64,000 nucleotides of DNA from DASUPK01 sp963724665 (GTDB lineage Bacteria > Actinomycetota > Thermoleophilia > Solirubrobacterales > 70-9). Both the position numbers and the translations under genes were made by a program. The notes below the pieces were generated by a model that did no database searches, was not told the DNA's origin, and worked only from the letters and a program-made list of their open reading frames with translations. Below are positions 53,333 through 61,078 of this stretch, piece after piece; the first letter of the stretch is position 1, and every line of letters starts with the position of its first letter. The stretch spans positions 930,001-994,000 of the forward strand of contig CAVRVH010000007.1 in NCBI GenBank assembly GCA_963724665.1. The letters run 5' to 3'.

Positions 53333-53653
53333 TCAGCGCAACGCTATTCGCTGGCCCTCGAGCAGGGTCTGCGGATCGAGGTTCGGGTTGAGCGTCTCGA
53401 GCGTGGCCTGGTCGATGCCGGTCTTCAAGGAGATCGCGCCAAGCGTGTCGCCGGGATGAACGATCCAGACACCTTTGTGAAGAGCCCTCCGGCCCGCCTT
53501 GGTGACATGGGTCTTGTGCGAGCTACCGTTGCCGCCGTTTCCACCACTGCCTCCACCCGAAGTCGCCACGACGACGCCGATTAGGACGAGGGCCGCGATC
53601 AGGGCCAGCACGGCGAACGCGCGGACGAATTGATTCGGCTTGTAGTCCGGCAT
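53333..53653 (-). CDS. Membrane-anchored LysM protein
   Basis: A 106-residue protein: a short cytoplasmic N-terminus, one transmembrane helix (FAVLALIAALVLIGVVVATS), a Gly/Ser/Asn linker and a LysM domain (WIVHPGDTLGAISLKTGIDQ, then LNPNLDPQTLLEGQRIAL). LysM binds the glycan strands of peptidoglycan. The ATG at 53653 is preferred over a TTG at 53698 that overlaps pyrF. Position between pyrF and the DD-carboxypeptidase suggests a wall role. Confidence 0.85.
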   Translation of the reverse strand: MPDYKPNQFVRAFAVLALIAALVLIGVVVATSGGGSGGNGGNGSSHKTHVTKAGRRALHKGVWIVHPGDTLGAISLKTGIDQATLETLNPNLDPQTLLEGQRIALR

Positions 53654-53679
53654 TCGAGGGATCGACAGGGTACTGCCGA

Positions 53680-54570
53680 CTAGTTCTGGAGGCTCCAAAC
53701 CGCCTCGCGCAGCTCCTCCGCTGCGGCCGCCGGATCGTCCGCCCCGGCGATGCTCCTCGACGCGGCGACGAGTACGGATGCCGGTCTCCCCGCTGCGAGG
53801 GCCGGGCCGAGATCCTCCGGCTTACCGCCCTGCGCGCCGATCCCCGGGATCAGGAAGACGGAGTCGGGCATCAGCTCGCGCAGGCGGCCGAGGTGCTGGG
53901 GCGCGGTCGCGCCGACCACCGCTCCGAGGCCCGACAGCCCCGAGTCCCCCGCGAGGTCCCCGGCACTCTCCGCCACCAGGGCGGCGAGCTCCTCGTGGAG
54001 CGGCCGGTCGCCGAGCTTTGCGTCCTGCAGGCGAGCCGCCCCGGGGTTCGAGGTCCGCACCAGCAGGAAGATCCCCGCTCCAGCGCCCTTGGCGGCCTGC
54101 ACAAGCACCTCGATCTCATCCTCCCCGAGCAACGGGTTGGCGGTGAAGGCGTCCGCACCGAGGCCGGGGACCGTGCCCCAGGGCGTCTCCGTCTCGCCCA
54201 CCAGGGCCTGTCCGTAGGCCTTCGCGGTGACCGGGACATCGCCCCGTTTGCCATCCGCGACCACCAGCAGCCCGGCCCGCTGAGCGTCGACACAGACCTG
54301 CTCGAGCGCTCGCCAGCCGGGGGCCCCCAGGCGCTCGAAGCAGGCGAGCTGAGGCTTCACCGCGACGCAGGCCGGGCCCGCCTGCTCGATCAGCCGGCGG
54401 CAGTGCTCGAAGACCGCCGAGGCGGCGCGGTCCGCAACGTCGGTGAGATCGGCGCCCGGAGCAGCGTCGGGCGAAAGATCGGCGGGATCAGGGTCGAGCC
54501 CCAGGCACACCTGACTCCGGCGCTCGTCGACGAGCGCCGCGAGCCTGTCTGCGAAGGGCTTGGTCGCTAT
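53680..54570 (-). CDS. pyrF: Orotidine 5'-phosphate decarboxylase (subfamily 2), apparent ATA start
   Basis: A TIM-barrel OMP decarboxylase with the active-site motif VVADGKRGDVPVTAKAYG (Asp, Lys, Asp) and VGATAPQHLGRLRELMP. It makes UMP. The first standard start is GTG 54510 (giving VCLGLDPDP), but the in-frame residues upstream, ATKPFADRLAALVDERRS, match the conserved N-terminal helix of this family. The only possible start that keeps them is an ATA at 54568-54570, overlapping the hup stop as ATAG. No ATG, GTG or TTG occurs in the nearby upstream frame. I annotate from the ATA with that caution. Confidence 0.88.
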   Translation of the reverse strand: MATKPFADRLAALVDERRSQVCLGLDPDPADLSPDAAPGADLTDVADRAASAVFEHCRRLIEQAGPACVAVKPQLACFERLGAPGWRALEQVCVDAQRAGLLVVADGKRGDVPVTAKAYGQALVGETETPWGTVPGLGADAFTANPLLGEDEIEVLVQAAKGAGAGIFLLVRTSNPGAARLQDAKLGDRPLHEELAALVAESAGDLAGDSGLSGLGAVVGATAPQHLGRLRELMPDSVFLIPGIGAQGGKPEDLGPALAAGRPASVLVAASRSIAGADDPAAAAEELREAVWSLQN

Positions 54571-54848
54571 CCGCCCTTGACCTTCTTCTTCAGTCCGGAG
54601 CCGGCGGAGAACCGCGGCACCTTGCCGCCCGGGATGAAGATTCGCTCTCCGGTGCGCGGGTTCACGCCCTGCCGCGGGCCGCGCTCGGCCACGGCGAACT
54701 TGCCGAAGCCGGTGAAGTTCACCTCGCCCCCGCCCTGGAGGACGCTGGTGATGGCGTCCAGGACCGCATCGACGGCCTGACCAGCCTCCTTCTTGTTGCC
54801 GATTCTGCTGTCGCCTGCAAGCACGTCGAGGAACTCAGCCTTGGTCAC
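54567..54848 (-). CDS. hup: HU-family DNA-binding protein
   Basis: A 93-residue HU/IHF protein. MTKAEFLDVLAGDSRIGNKK begins the helical dimer core, GGEVNFTGFGKFAVAERGPR and GVNPRTGERIFIPGGKVPRF form the DNA-binding arms, and a Lys-rich end closes the protein. It compacts and bends DNA. It heads the operon hup-pyrF-LysM-dac-pfkB and overlaps pyrF. Confidence 0.95.
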   Translation of the reverse strand: MTKAEFLDVLAGDSRIGNKKEAGQAVDAVLDAITSVLQGGGEVNFTGFGKFAVAERGPRQGVNPRTGERIFIPGGKVPRFSAGSGLKKKVKGG

Positions 54849-54911
54849 GTCATCGCCTCCTGGTCATTGGAGTTCGCGGCGAGCCTAACACCGGCTGCTG
54901 AAGCCAAAAAG

Positions 54912-56273
54912 CTAGGACCCCCCGATGGCCATTTCGCCGACCAGCATCGGCGCCGTCTTCACTGAGCCGCCGAACGGCACCCATCGGGTCTCCGAGCCGA
55001 TCGCCTGGACGCCCGCCAGCGTGCCGAGCAGGTCGCCGGCGATCGTGAACTCGCGGAGCGGCTCGGCGAGCTCGCCGCCGCTGATGGTTCGCCCGGAGGC
55101 CCCGACCGAGTAGCGGCCGGTGACCGGGTTGACGCCCGAATGAAGGCCCGCGACGTCGGTGATGTAGACGCCGTCGCCGGCCCGCTCCAGCAGCTGCTCC
55201 AGCGTGAGCTCGCCCGGGTCGAGAACGAGGTTCGATGGGCTGACCGACGGTGGTGACCGGTAGGAGGAGCGGGAAGCGTTGCCGGTCGACCGCGCGCCGC
55301 CACGGCGGGCCGTGTAGGAGTCGTGGAGATAGGCGAGCAGCTTGCCGTCTGCGATCAGGGGCGTCCGCTCCCTCGGGGTGCCCTCGCCATCGAAGGGGGC
55401 GCTGGCGAGGCCGCCGGGATCGATCCCGTCGTCCGCCAGCACGTAGGCAGCCGATGCGAGCTCGTCACCGAGGCGGTCGGCGAAGGGAGAGCGGCCGCGC
55501 TGGACCTCGTCCGCGCTCACGGCACCACCGATGAACCCCGCGAAGCTGGCGGTGACCCGCTCCGAGAGCACCACCGGGCAGGTGCGCGACTTCGGCTTTG
55601 ACGCTCCGAGCATCGAGGCGGCCTCGTCTCCAGCCTCGGCGCCGATCTCCTCGGCATCCAGCGACTTCGGTGAGCGGCCGACGCCGAACCCGAGCCCGGT
55701 CTGCACCTCCGAATCCTCCGTCGCCATCGCCTGCAGGAAGGAGTAGGCGACCGACGAGCCGAAGGTGCCCGACACGCCGCGCGACGTGGCGATCGCGGCG
55801 TCGCCGTCCTCGTCCACATAGACGACCTCCTCGACCCCGGTGACTCGCTTGTCGCGATCGAGCGCGACGCGCTCGATCCGCTTCGCCAGGTCGATCACCT
55901 CGGCCGTTTCGGTGCCCGCCACGGCCGGGTCCCGTAATCCCTCGATCTCGGCGGGCTCGCCGGACGGGTCCGGCGCGACCGAGTTCTCGTCCTCGTCGGC
56001 GACGCGCGCCGCGCCCACTGCGGCCTCCGCGAGCTCGACGAGACCGGACTCGGACAGGTCGGTGCCGTAGGCGTAGCCCGTCCGCGTCCCGATCCAGGCT
56101 CGGATGCCGACGCCGCGGCCACTCGCCTCGGTGAGGCTCTCGACCTCGCCTGCGTGGACCCGGACCTCGCGGCTCCGGGAACCTTCGCTCCAGACCTCGG
56201 CGTCGCTCGCTCCGGCGGAGGTGGCCGCCTCGACCGCGCGGCGCGCGACGTCCTCGAGGTCCGCCTCGCTCAT
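54912..56273 (-). CDS. pmbA: PmbA/TldE-family metalloprotease partner
   Basis: A 453-residue TldE-type protein: the N-terminal domain contains GRGVGIRAWIGTRTGYAYGT, and the C-terminal half has GIDPGGLASAPFDGEGTPRE, typical of the family, and NLVLDPGELTLEQLLE. As expected for TldE it lacks the HExxxH zinc site found in TldD. The pair forms a heterodimeric peptidase known to process peptides and antitoxins (microcin B17, CcdA in E. coli). Its ATG overlaps the tldD stop. Confidence 0.92.
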   Translation of the reverse strand: MSEADLEDVARRAVEAATSAGASDAEVWSEGSRSREVRVHAGEVESLTEASGRGVGIRAWIGTRTGYAYGTDLSESGLVELAEAAVGAARVADEDENSVAPDPSGEPAEIEGLRDPAVAGTETAEVIDLAKRIERVALDRDKRVTGVEEVVYVDEDGDAAIATSRGVSGTFGSSVAYSFLQAMATEDSEVQTGLGFGVGRSPKSLDAEEIGAEAGDEAASMLGASKPKSRTCPVVLSERVTASFAGFIGGAVSADEVQRGRSPFADRLGDELASAAYVLADDGIDPGGLASAPFDGEGTPRERTPLIADGKLLAYLHDSYTARRGGARSTGNASRSSYRSPPSVSPSNLVLDPGELTLEQLLERAGDGVYITDVAGLHSGVNPVTGRYSVGASGRTISGGELAEPLREFTIAGDLLGTLAGVQAIGSETRWVPFGGSVKTAPMLVGEMAIGGS

Positions 56274-57655
56274 ACCGCCGTTCCCCCGACGGTCATCCCC
56301 TTGATTCGGACGTGGCCCTGGCCGGTGCCTACCGGCGCCGTCTGCCCTGCCTTGCCGCAGAAGCCGGTCTTCATCTCGAAGTCATTGCCAACCGCGTCGA
56401 TTCGCTCCAGCGCCTGGAGGCAGTTGCCGATCAGCGTCGCACCCCGGCAGGGCTTGGTCACCTTGCCGCCCTCGATCAGATAGCCCTCCGACACGCCGAA
56501 GACGAAGTCGCCGGTGGCGGGCTCGACCTGGCCGCCGCCGAAGGAGACCGCGTAGAAGCCCTTGTCGACCTCGGAGATCAGCTGCTGCGGGTCCGCATCG
56601 CCCGGCTCGATGTAGGTGTTGGTCATGCGGGGGATGGGCAGGTCGCGGAAGCTCGCCCGCCGCCCGTTGCCGGTCGACTCCACCCCGTCGCGTCGAGCGC
56701 GCAGGCGGTCATAGAGGTACGAGGTGAGCTTTCCCTCCTGGATCACCGCGGTCTTGTGGCATTGCGTTCCCTCGTCGTCGATCGCCCCGGTGCCCCACTC
56801 GTGCGGCATGACACCGTCGTCATAGGCGTTCAGCAGCGGCTGAGCGACGCTCTCGCCCATCTTCCCTGCGTACACGCTGGCGCCCTTCTGCACGGCGTCG
56901 GCCTCGAGCCCGTGGCCGGTCATCTCGTGGAAGAGGACGCCCCCGAAGCCGCCGCCGACGACCACGGTCATCTCCCCGGCGGGCGCCGGGTCAGCCCCGA
57001 GCAGCGTGATCGCCTTGCGCGCCGCCTGATCGGCGATCCGGGCGGGATCGCCGTCGAGCAGCTCGAAGCCGCGGTGCTCGCCCAGCGTCTCGAAGCCGGT
57101 CTCCACCGTCCCGTTCTTGCGCGCCACCACCTGAACGCCGAGCCGGACGCGCGTCCGGTCGTCGGTCGCCTCGAGTCCCTCCGAGTTGAAGACGGCGACA
57201 CGGCGGCGACCCTCGCTGTAGCTCGCCGATGCCTGCGCGACCTCGTCGCCGGCGGACCGCGCCCGCTCGTCGAGCTCTCGCAGGACCTCGGCCTTGCGCT
57301 CGGCCGGAACGCTCGCGGGATCGACCTCGATCTCCTGAAGGTCGGGGGGCGCCGCAGCCTTCAGGGCCAACGGCTCGGTCGCTTCGCCGCCGAGAGCCGA
57401 GGCGAGTCCGTCGGCGGCGCGCATCAGGTCCTCCTCGGCCAGGCCGTCGACGTGAGCGAAGCGAGTCACCTCGCCGTCGATGACGCGAACGCCCGCCCCG
57501 CGCTCGCGGCCAGACTGTGGCCGTTCCACCCGGGCCTCGTCGATGGACAGGGTGAAGCCCTGCCGGTCTTCACAGAAGAGCTCGGCGAAGTCTCCGCCGC
57601 GTGAGAGCGCGCGGTCCAGGACTCTCGCCGCGAGCGCTTCGTCGACCAGCGTCAT
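56270..57655 (-). CDS. tldD: TldD metalloprotease
   Basis: A 461-residue zinc protease. HEMTGHGLEADAVQKGAS carries the HExxxH motif at about residue 237, and GVMPHEWGTGAIDDEGT and FVFGVSEGYLIEGGKVTKPC are family signatures. It is the catalytic partner of the gene at 54912. Upstream it overlaps a small gene of unknown role (57652-57894), so a four-gene transcript 58253 to 54912 is likely. Confidence 0.94.
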   Translation of the reverse strand: MTLVDEALAARVLDRALSRGGDFAELFCEDRQGFTLSIDEARVERPQSGRERGAGVRVIDGEVTRFAHVDGLAEEDLMRAADGLASALGGEATEPLALKAAAPPDLQEIEVDPASVPAERKAEVLRELDERARSAGDEVAQASASYSEGRRRVAVFNSEGLEATDDRTRVRLGVQVVARKNGTVETGFETLGEHRGFELLDGDPARIADQAARKAITLLGADPAPAGEMTVVVGGGFGGVLFHEMTGHGLEADAVQKGASVYAGKMGESVAQPLLNAYDDGVMPHEWGTGAIDDEGTQCHKTAVIQEGKLTSYLYDRLRARRDGVESTGNGRRASFRDLPIPRMTNTYIEPGDADPQQLISEVDKGFYAVSFGGGQVEPATGDFVFGVSEGYLIEGGKVTKPCRGATLIGNCLQALERIDAVGNDFEMKTGFCGKAGQTAPVGTGQGHVRIKGMTVGGTAV

Positions 57656-57894
57656 TTGGCGCCGCTGCTCTTTGCCCGGCGGGGTGGGCCCGCAACGTCG
57701 ATCAGGCGAGAGGCTGCCAGGAAGAGCGCCCGCCCCTCCTCGGAGTCCGCCGGGAACGCGGCGCTCCTGCCACCGGCGTAGTAGGTCCTCGCAAACGGCT
57801 TGCGCAGGTGCCGGCGCCGGCGCAGGTAGGCGGCCGCCTCATCCGCATAACCGGAGACTCGGTCGAGCAGGAGACGGTGGGGCTTGGTGGTCAT
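57652..57894 (-). CDS. Small basic hypothetical protein (80 aa)
   Basis: A helical, basic protein (LLLDRVSGYADEAAAYLRRR; YYAGGRSAAFPADSEEGRAL) ending in a Lys/Arg-rich tail. No family is recognised. Both ends overlap neighbours by 4 bases (roadblock-like gene upstream, tldD downstream), supporting real, coupled translation. It could be an accessory factor for TldD/TldE. Confidence 0.6.
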   Translation of the reverse strand: MTTKPHRLLLDRVSGYADEAAAYLRRRRHLRKPFARTYYAGGRSAAFPADSEEGRALFLAASRLIDVAGPPRRAKSSGAK

Positions 57895-58253
57895 GCGCCG
57901 CCGCCCGCGGCGGCCAGCTGGCGGAGCGCGTTTCGCATGTCGAAGATCATCAGGGACGACAGGATGAAGCGCTCGGCCACCGCGACGGCGGTCAGCCCGC
58001 TCTCCCGGACACAGAACGTCTCGCCGTCCCCTGTGGCGATGTGCGCGTAAGCGACGGGCTCGCCACCCGCGGCGTCAGCGGCGGCGATCAGGTCGCGGGC
58101 CGCCTCGCCCCATCCCTCGACGTTCCCGCTCGCCGCGAGCACCTCGCCGTCGGCGGACATGATCGCGCAGCCCCGCATCTCCGGTGAGATCTCCTGCAGG
58201 TATTCGACCGTCCCACCGGCATCGGTGAGGGTCGGGGCGTCGACGGAGGCCAC
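57891..58253 (-). CDS. Roadblock/LC7-like domain protein (120 aa)
   Basis: The pattern MRGCAIMSADGEVLAASGNV, then AARDLIAAADAAGGEPVAYA and TVAVAERFILSSLMIFDM resembles a roadblock/LC7 fold (alpha-beta-beta-alpha-beta), here with GETFCVRESGLTAVAVAERF. Such proteins pair with small GTPases or act as scaffolds. No GTPase gene is adjacent. It heads the tldD-pmbA transcript, which is an unusual partner. Confidence 0.6.
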   Translation of the reverse strand: MASVDAPTLTDAGGTVEYLQEISPEMRGCAIMSADGEVLAASGNVEGWGEAARDLIAAADAAGGEPVAYAHIATGDGETFCVRESGLTAVAVAERFILSSLMIFDMRNALRQLAAAGGGA

Positions 58254-58271
58254 TACGCCAAAATAGCGAGC

Positions 58272-58424
58272 GTGACTCTGCAGCAGGGCTCCTGGCTCAC
58301 CGTCGTCGTCATCTGCGGGATCTCAGTGATCCTCCTGGCGATCGGCGGCTACACCGGCTACAGCATCGTGGTCGGCGCGGTGGGCCTCGCGGCAGCGGTG
58401 AATCTGCTGCCTAGCCGGCCCTGA
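58272..58424 (+). CDS. Small two-helix membrane protein (50 aa)
   Basis: A GTG frame encoding two hydrophobic helices (LTVVVICGISVILLAIGG and YSIVVGAVGLAAAVNLLP) joined by a GYTGYS turn. It is divergent from the roadblock-like gene (18-base gap) and its last 14 bases overlap the 3' end of the CDF gene on the other strand. No family is recognised. The hydrophobic pattern and turn make it more credible than a chance frame. Confidence 0.55.
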   Translation: MTLQQGSWLTVVVICGISVILLAIGGYTGYSIVVGAVGLAAAVNLLPSRP

Positions 58425-59352
58425 AGGCGCTCGGCGACTCCGCCGGGTCTCGCATGGAGCTCTCCGGCTCCACGTGGATCAGCACCTCCGCGTCACCGAG
58501 GTCCGACTCGATCGCGTCGCGCAGCTCGTGGGCGAGTTCGTGGGCCCGCTCCAGGGTCGTGCCCCTGCGGAACTGCACATGCAGGTCGATGTAGCTTCGC
58601 CGGCCCGTAGTCCGGGCGCGCAGCTTGTGGTACCCGACGATCTCCGGTGTTCCGGACCGGGCCCTGGCGATTGCCTGCTCGACCCGATCCATCTCCTCCG
58701 GCGGCGGAGCCTCATCGACCAGTGCGGAGGCCGACTGGCGCAGGATCCGGACTCCGGCGAGGACGATCACCATCGCGACGGCGATCGCCACGATCGAGTC
58801 GATTGCGTTGATTCCAGTGATCTGAACCAGCACCAGCCCGATCAGGACGCCGACCGAGGTGAGGGCGTCGGTCCCGAGGTGCGCAGCGTCACCGGCGAGC
58901 GCCGGCGAGCGGTGCCGCCGGGCCTGCCGCCGCAGGAAGATCGAGACCGCGCCGTTCGCGAGCGCCGAGAAACCGATCACGGCGATGCCGATGCCGAGCT
59001 TCTCGACACTCGCCCCGGTGGCGAGCCGGTGCACCGACTCGTAGACGATCAGCGCGGCGCCAGCCAGGATCAGCATCCCCTCGATCGAGGCCGCCAGGCT
59101 CTCGAGCTTCTCGTGGCCGTAGGGGTGGTCGACGTCCGCCGGCTCGTCGGCGCGCCGGACCGAGACGAAGGCGATCACCGAGGCGATCAGGTCGATCATC
59201 GAGTGGAGCGCCTCGCTCAGGATCGCGACCGATCCGGTGATCGCGGCTGCGGCGAGCTTGAGGGCGATCAGCGCGGAGTTCGACGCGATCGAGACGGCCG
59301 CGGCGCGGGGCTTGGTGATCCGGCTGCCGCCCACGGGCCCGACGGCGTTCAT
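58411..59352 (-). CDS. Cation diffusion facilitator (CDF) metal transporter
   Basis: A 313-residue protein with six transmembrane helices and a C-terminal cytoplasmic domain. Metal sites are visible as HSMID in helix 2 and HLGTD in helix 5, and DVDHPYGHEKLESLAA is a typical loop. CDF proteins export zinc, iron or manganese; the HD-type site favours Mn, Fe or Zn but cannot be resolved. Its ATG overlaps the rdgB stop by 4 bases. Confidence 0.9.
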   Translation of the reverse strand: MNAVGPVGGSRITKPRAAAVSIASNSALIALKLAAAAITGSVAILSEALHSMIDLIASVIAFVSVRRADEPADVDHPYGHEKLESLAASIEGMLILAGAALIVYESVHRLATGASVEKLGIGIAVIGFSALANGAVSIFLRRQARRHRSPALAGDAAHLGTDALTSVGVLIGLVLVQITGINAIDSIVAIAVAMVIVLAGVRILRQSASALVDEAPPPEEMDRVEQAIARARSGTPEIVGYHKLRARTTGRRSYIDLHVQFRRGTTLERAHELAHELRDAIESDLGDAEVLIHVEPESSMRDPAESPSAFRAG

Positions 59353-59942
59353 CCCGTCACCTCGACCCCGAGGTGGGAGGCCAGCTTCCGCGCGGCCCTG
59401 CCCCGGTGGCTGATCGCATGCTTCTCGGCCGGCGACAGCTCGGCCATCGTGCGCTCGTCATCCGGGCCAGTGTCGTCCGGGACGAAGGCCGGGTCGTAGC
59501 CGAAGCCGCCCGTGCCGCGCGGCTCGGTTGCGAGGATCCCCTCGCAGCGGCCCTCGAACAGGGTCTCCGAGCCGTCCTCGCCGACCAGGGCGATTGCGCA
59601 GACGTACGCAACCCGCCGGTCGGCATGCGCCCCGACCTCGTCGAGGAGCTTCACGAGATTTTCTTCGTCGGTCGCGTCCTCACCCGCGTAGCGCGCAGAG
59701 CGCACCCCGGGACGACCACCCAGCGCATACGCCTCGATCCCCGAGTCGTCGGCGATCGCAGCGCGACCGGTCGCGGCCTGCGCGGCGCGGGCCTTGCCGA
59801 GCGCGTTCTCCGCGAACGTCTCTCCGGTCTCCGGCGGCAGCACGACCTCGGGCGGCAGCGGTTCGATCTCGATGCCGGGCAGCGCCTCGCGAAGCTCGCG
59901 GAGCTTGTGGTCGTTCCCGGTGGCTAGGACGAGCGCCGGCAT
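59349..59942 (-). CDS. rdgB: Non-canonical purine NTP pyrophosphatase (RdgB/HAM1)
   Basis: A 197-residue Maf/HAM1-fold enzyme. It opens with LVLATGNDHKLRELREALPG, and has PPETGETFAENALGKARAAQ, IADDSGIEAYALGGRPGVRS and FGYDPAFVPDD. It hydrolyses dITP/XTP to keep them out of nucleic acids. The gene follows rph closely (15 bases), a frequent bacterial pairing. Confidence 0.95.
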   Translation of the reverse strand: MPALVLATGNDHKLRELREALPGIEIEPLPPEVVLPPETGETFAENALGKARAAQAATGRAAIADDSGIEAYALGGRPGVRSARYAGEDATDEENLVKLLDEVGAHADRRVAYVCAIALVGEDGSETLFEGRCEGILATEPRGTGGFGYDPAFVPDDTGPDDERTMAELSPAEKHAISHRGRAARKLASHLGVEVTG

Positions 59943-59957
59943 CGCCCCAACAGGGTC

Positions 59958-60692
59958 TCAGGCGGGGAGAGATCCGAGTGCGGATTCCTGTGCTTCGCGA
60001 AGCTTGTTGATCCCGGCCTCGGCGAGTGCGAGCAGCTCGTCGAGGGAGGCCCGCGAGAGCGGGGTGCGCTCAGCGGTCGCCTGAACCTCAACCAGGCCGC
60101 CGTCTCCCGTCATCACGACGTTCGCATCGACCTCCGCAGTGGAGTCCTCGCTGTAGTCGAGATCGCAGAGCGCGCGGCCCTCGACCATCCCGACGCTGAC
60201 CGCTGCCACCGACTGGTTGAGCGGCAGGGTCTCGATCGTCCCGGCCTCGACCAGCTTCGCCAATGCGTCCTGAAGGGCGACGTAGCCGCCGGTGATCGCG
60301 GCGCAGCGCGTGCCGCCGTCGGCCTGGAGCACGTCGCAGTCCACATAGACGGAGCGCTCCCCGAGCGCCATGAAGTCCACCACCCCCCGCAGCGAGCGGC
60401 CGATCAGCCGCTGGATCTCGACGCCGCGCCCGTCCTGCTTGCCGCGGCTGATGTCGCGGGCCTTGCGGTCTCCGGTCGACGCGGGGAGCATCGCGTACTC
60501 GCCGGTGACCCAGCCGCGGCCCTTGCCCTCCATCCAGCGAGGGACGCTGTCGCTCACCGACGCGGTGCAGATCACCCGCGTTTCGCCCTCCGAGATCAGC
60601 GCCGAGCCATCGGCGGTCCGGACGAACCCGGGCTCGATCGTCACGGGCCGAAGGTCGGCGGGAGCGCGGTCGTAGCTGCGGCTGGCCGGCAT
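59958..60692 (-). CDS. rph: Ribonuclease PH
   Basis: A 244-residue phosphorolytic 3' exoribonuclease: RPVTIEPGFVRTADGSALIS, RDISRGKQDGRGVEIQRLIG, DVLQADGGTRCAAITGGYVA and VDANVVMTGDGGLVEVQATA are signatures. It trims tRNA 3' ends. The ATG at 60692 gives the standard length; a longer open frame upstream runs over the pilin gene and is not used. Confidence 0.95.
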   Translation of the reverse strand: MPASRSYDRAPADLRPVTIEPGFVRTADGSALISEGETRVICTASVSDSVPRWMEGKGRGWVTGEYAMLPASTGDRKARDISRGKQDGRGVEIQRLIGRSLRGVVDFMALGERSVYVDCDVLQADGGTRCAAITGGYVALQDALAKLVEAGTIETLPLNQSVAAVSVGMVEGRALCDLDYSEDSTAEVDANVVMTGDGGLVEVQATAERTPLSRASLDELLALAEAGINKLREAQESALGSLPA

Positions 60693-60730
60693 GCGGGCCA
60701 GTCTGCCATCAAACGACCGCGCCCCGCTTC

Positions 60731-60943
60731 CTATTTGAAGGAGACCTGGCCGACCGCCTCGCGAATCTTGTCCACGATCGTCTGGGCCAGCTCCAACCCC
60801 TGTTTGCCCTGAAAGCCCTTCATCGCGGCCACCATCCCGACCATCAGCAACGCGACCAGCAGGATCAGGCCGACGTACTCGACCGTTCCCTGACCGCTCC
60901 GGGCGGACAGACCCACCAGCCGCCGGGTAACCAGTTCTCGCAT
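60731..60943 (-). CDS. Flp/Fap-type pilin subunit (70 aa)
   Basis: A 70-residue protein with a basic N-terminus, a GQGTVEYVGLILLVALLMVG segment matching the class III prepilin cleavage site (Gly before a hydrophobic run with Glu at +5), and a polar C-terminus. Good Shine-Dalgarno (GAGGAGG). Flp pilins are assembled by Tad systems; no tad genes are in the window. It is divergent from the coiled-coil gene at 61079. Confidence 0.8.
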   Translation of the reverse strand: MRELVTRRLVGLSARSGQGTVEYVGLILLVALLMVGMVAAMKGFQGKQGLELAQTIVDKIREAVGQVSFK

Positions 60944-61078
60944 CGACAACCTCCTCGAGCTCGTTTCCGGGAGGCTCGCCCGAAGCGGCGAACGGAACCA
61001 GACCGGGGTGTCGCCGAAGGCGAACGCCTTCGCGCCGAGCATTGCTGCAGCGGGCACGTCGCGTAAAGTCTCCGCCCG

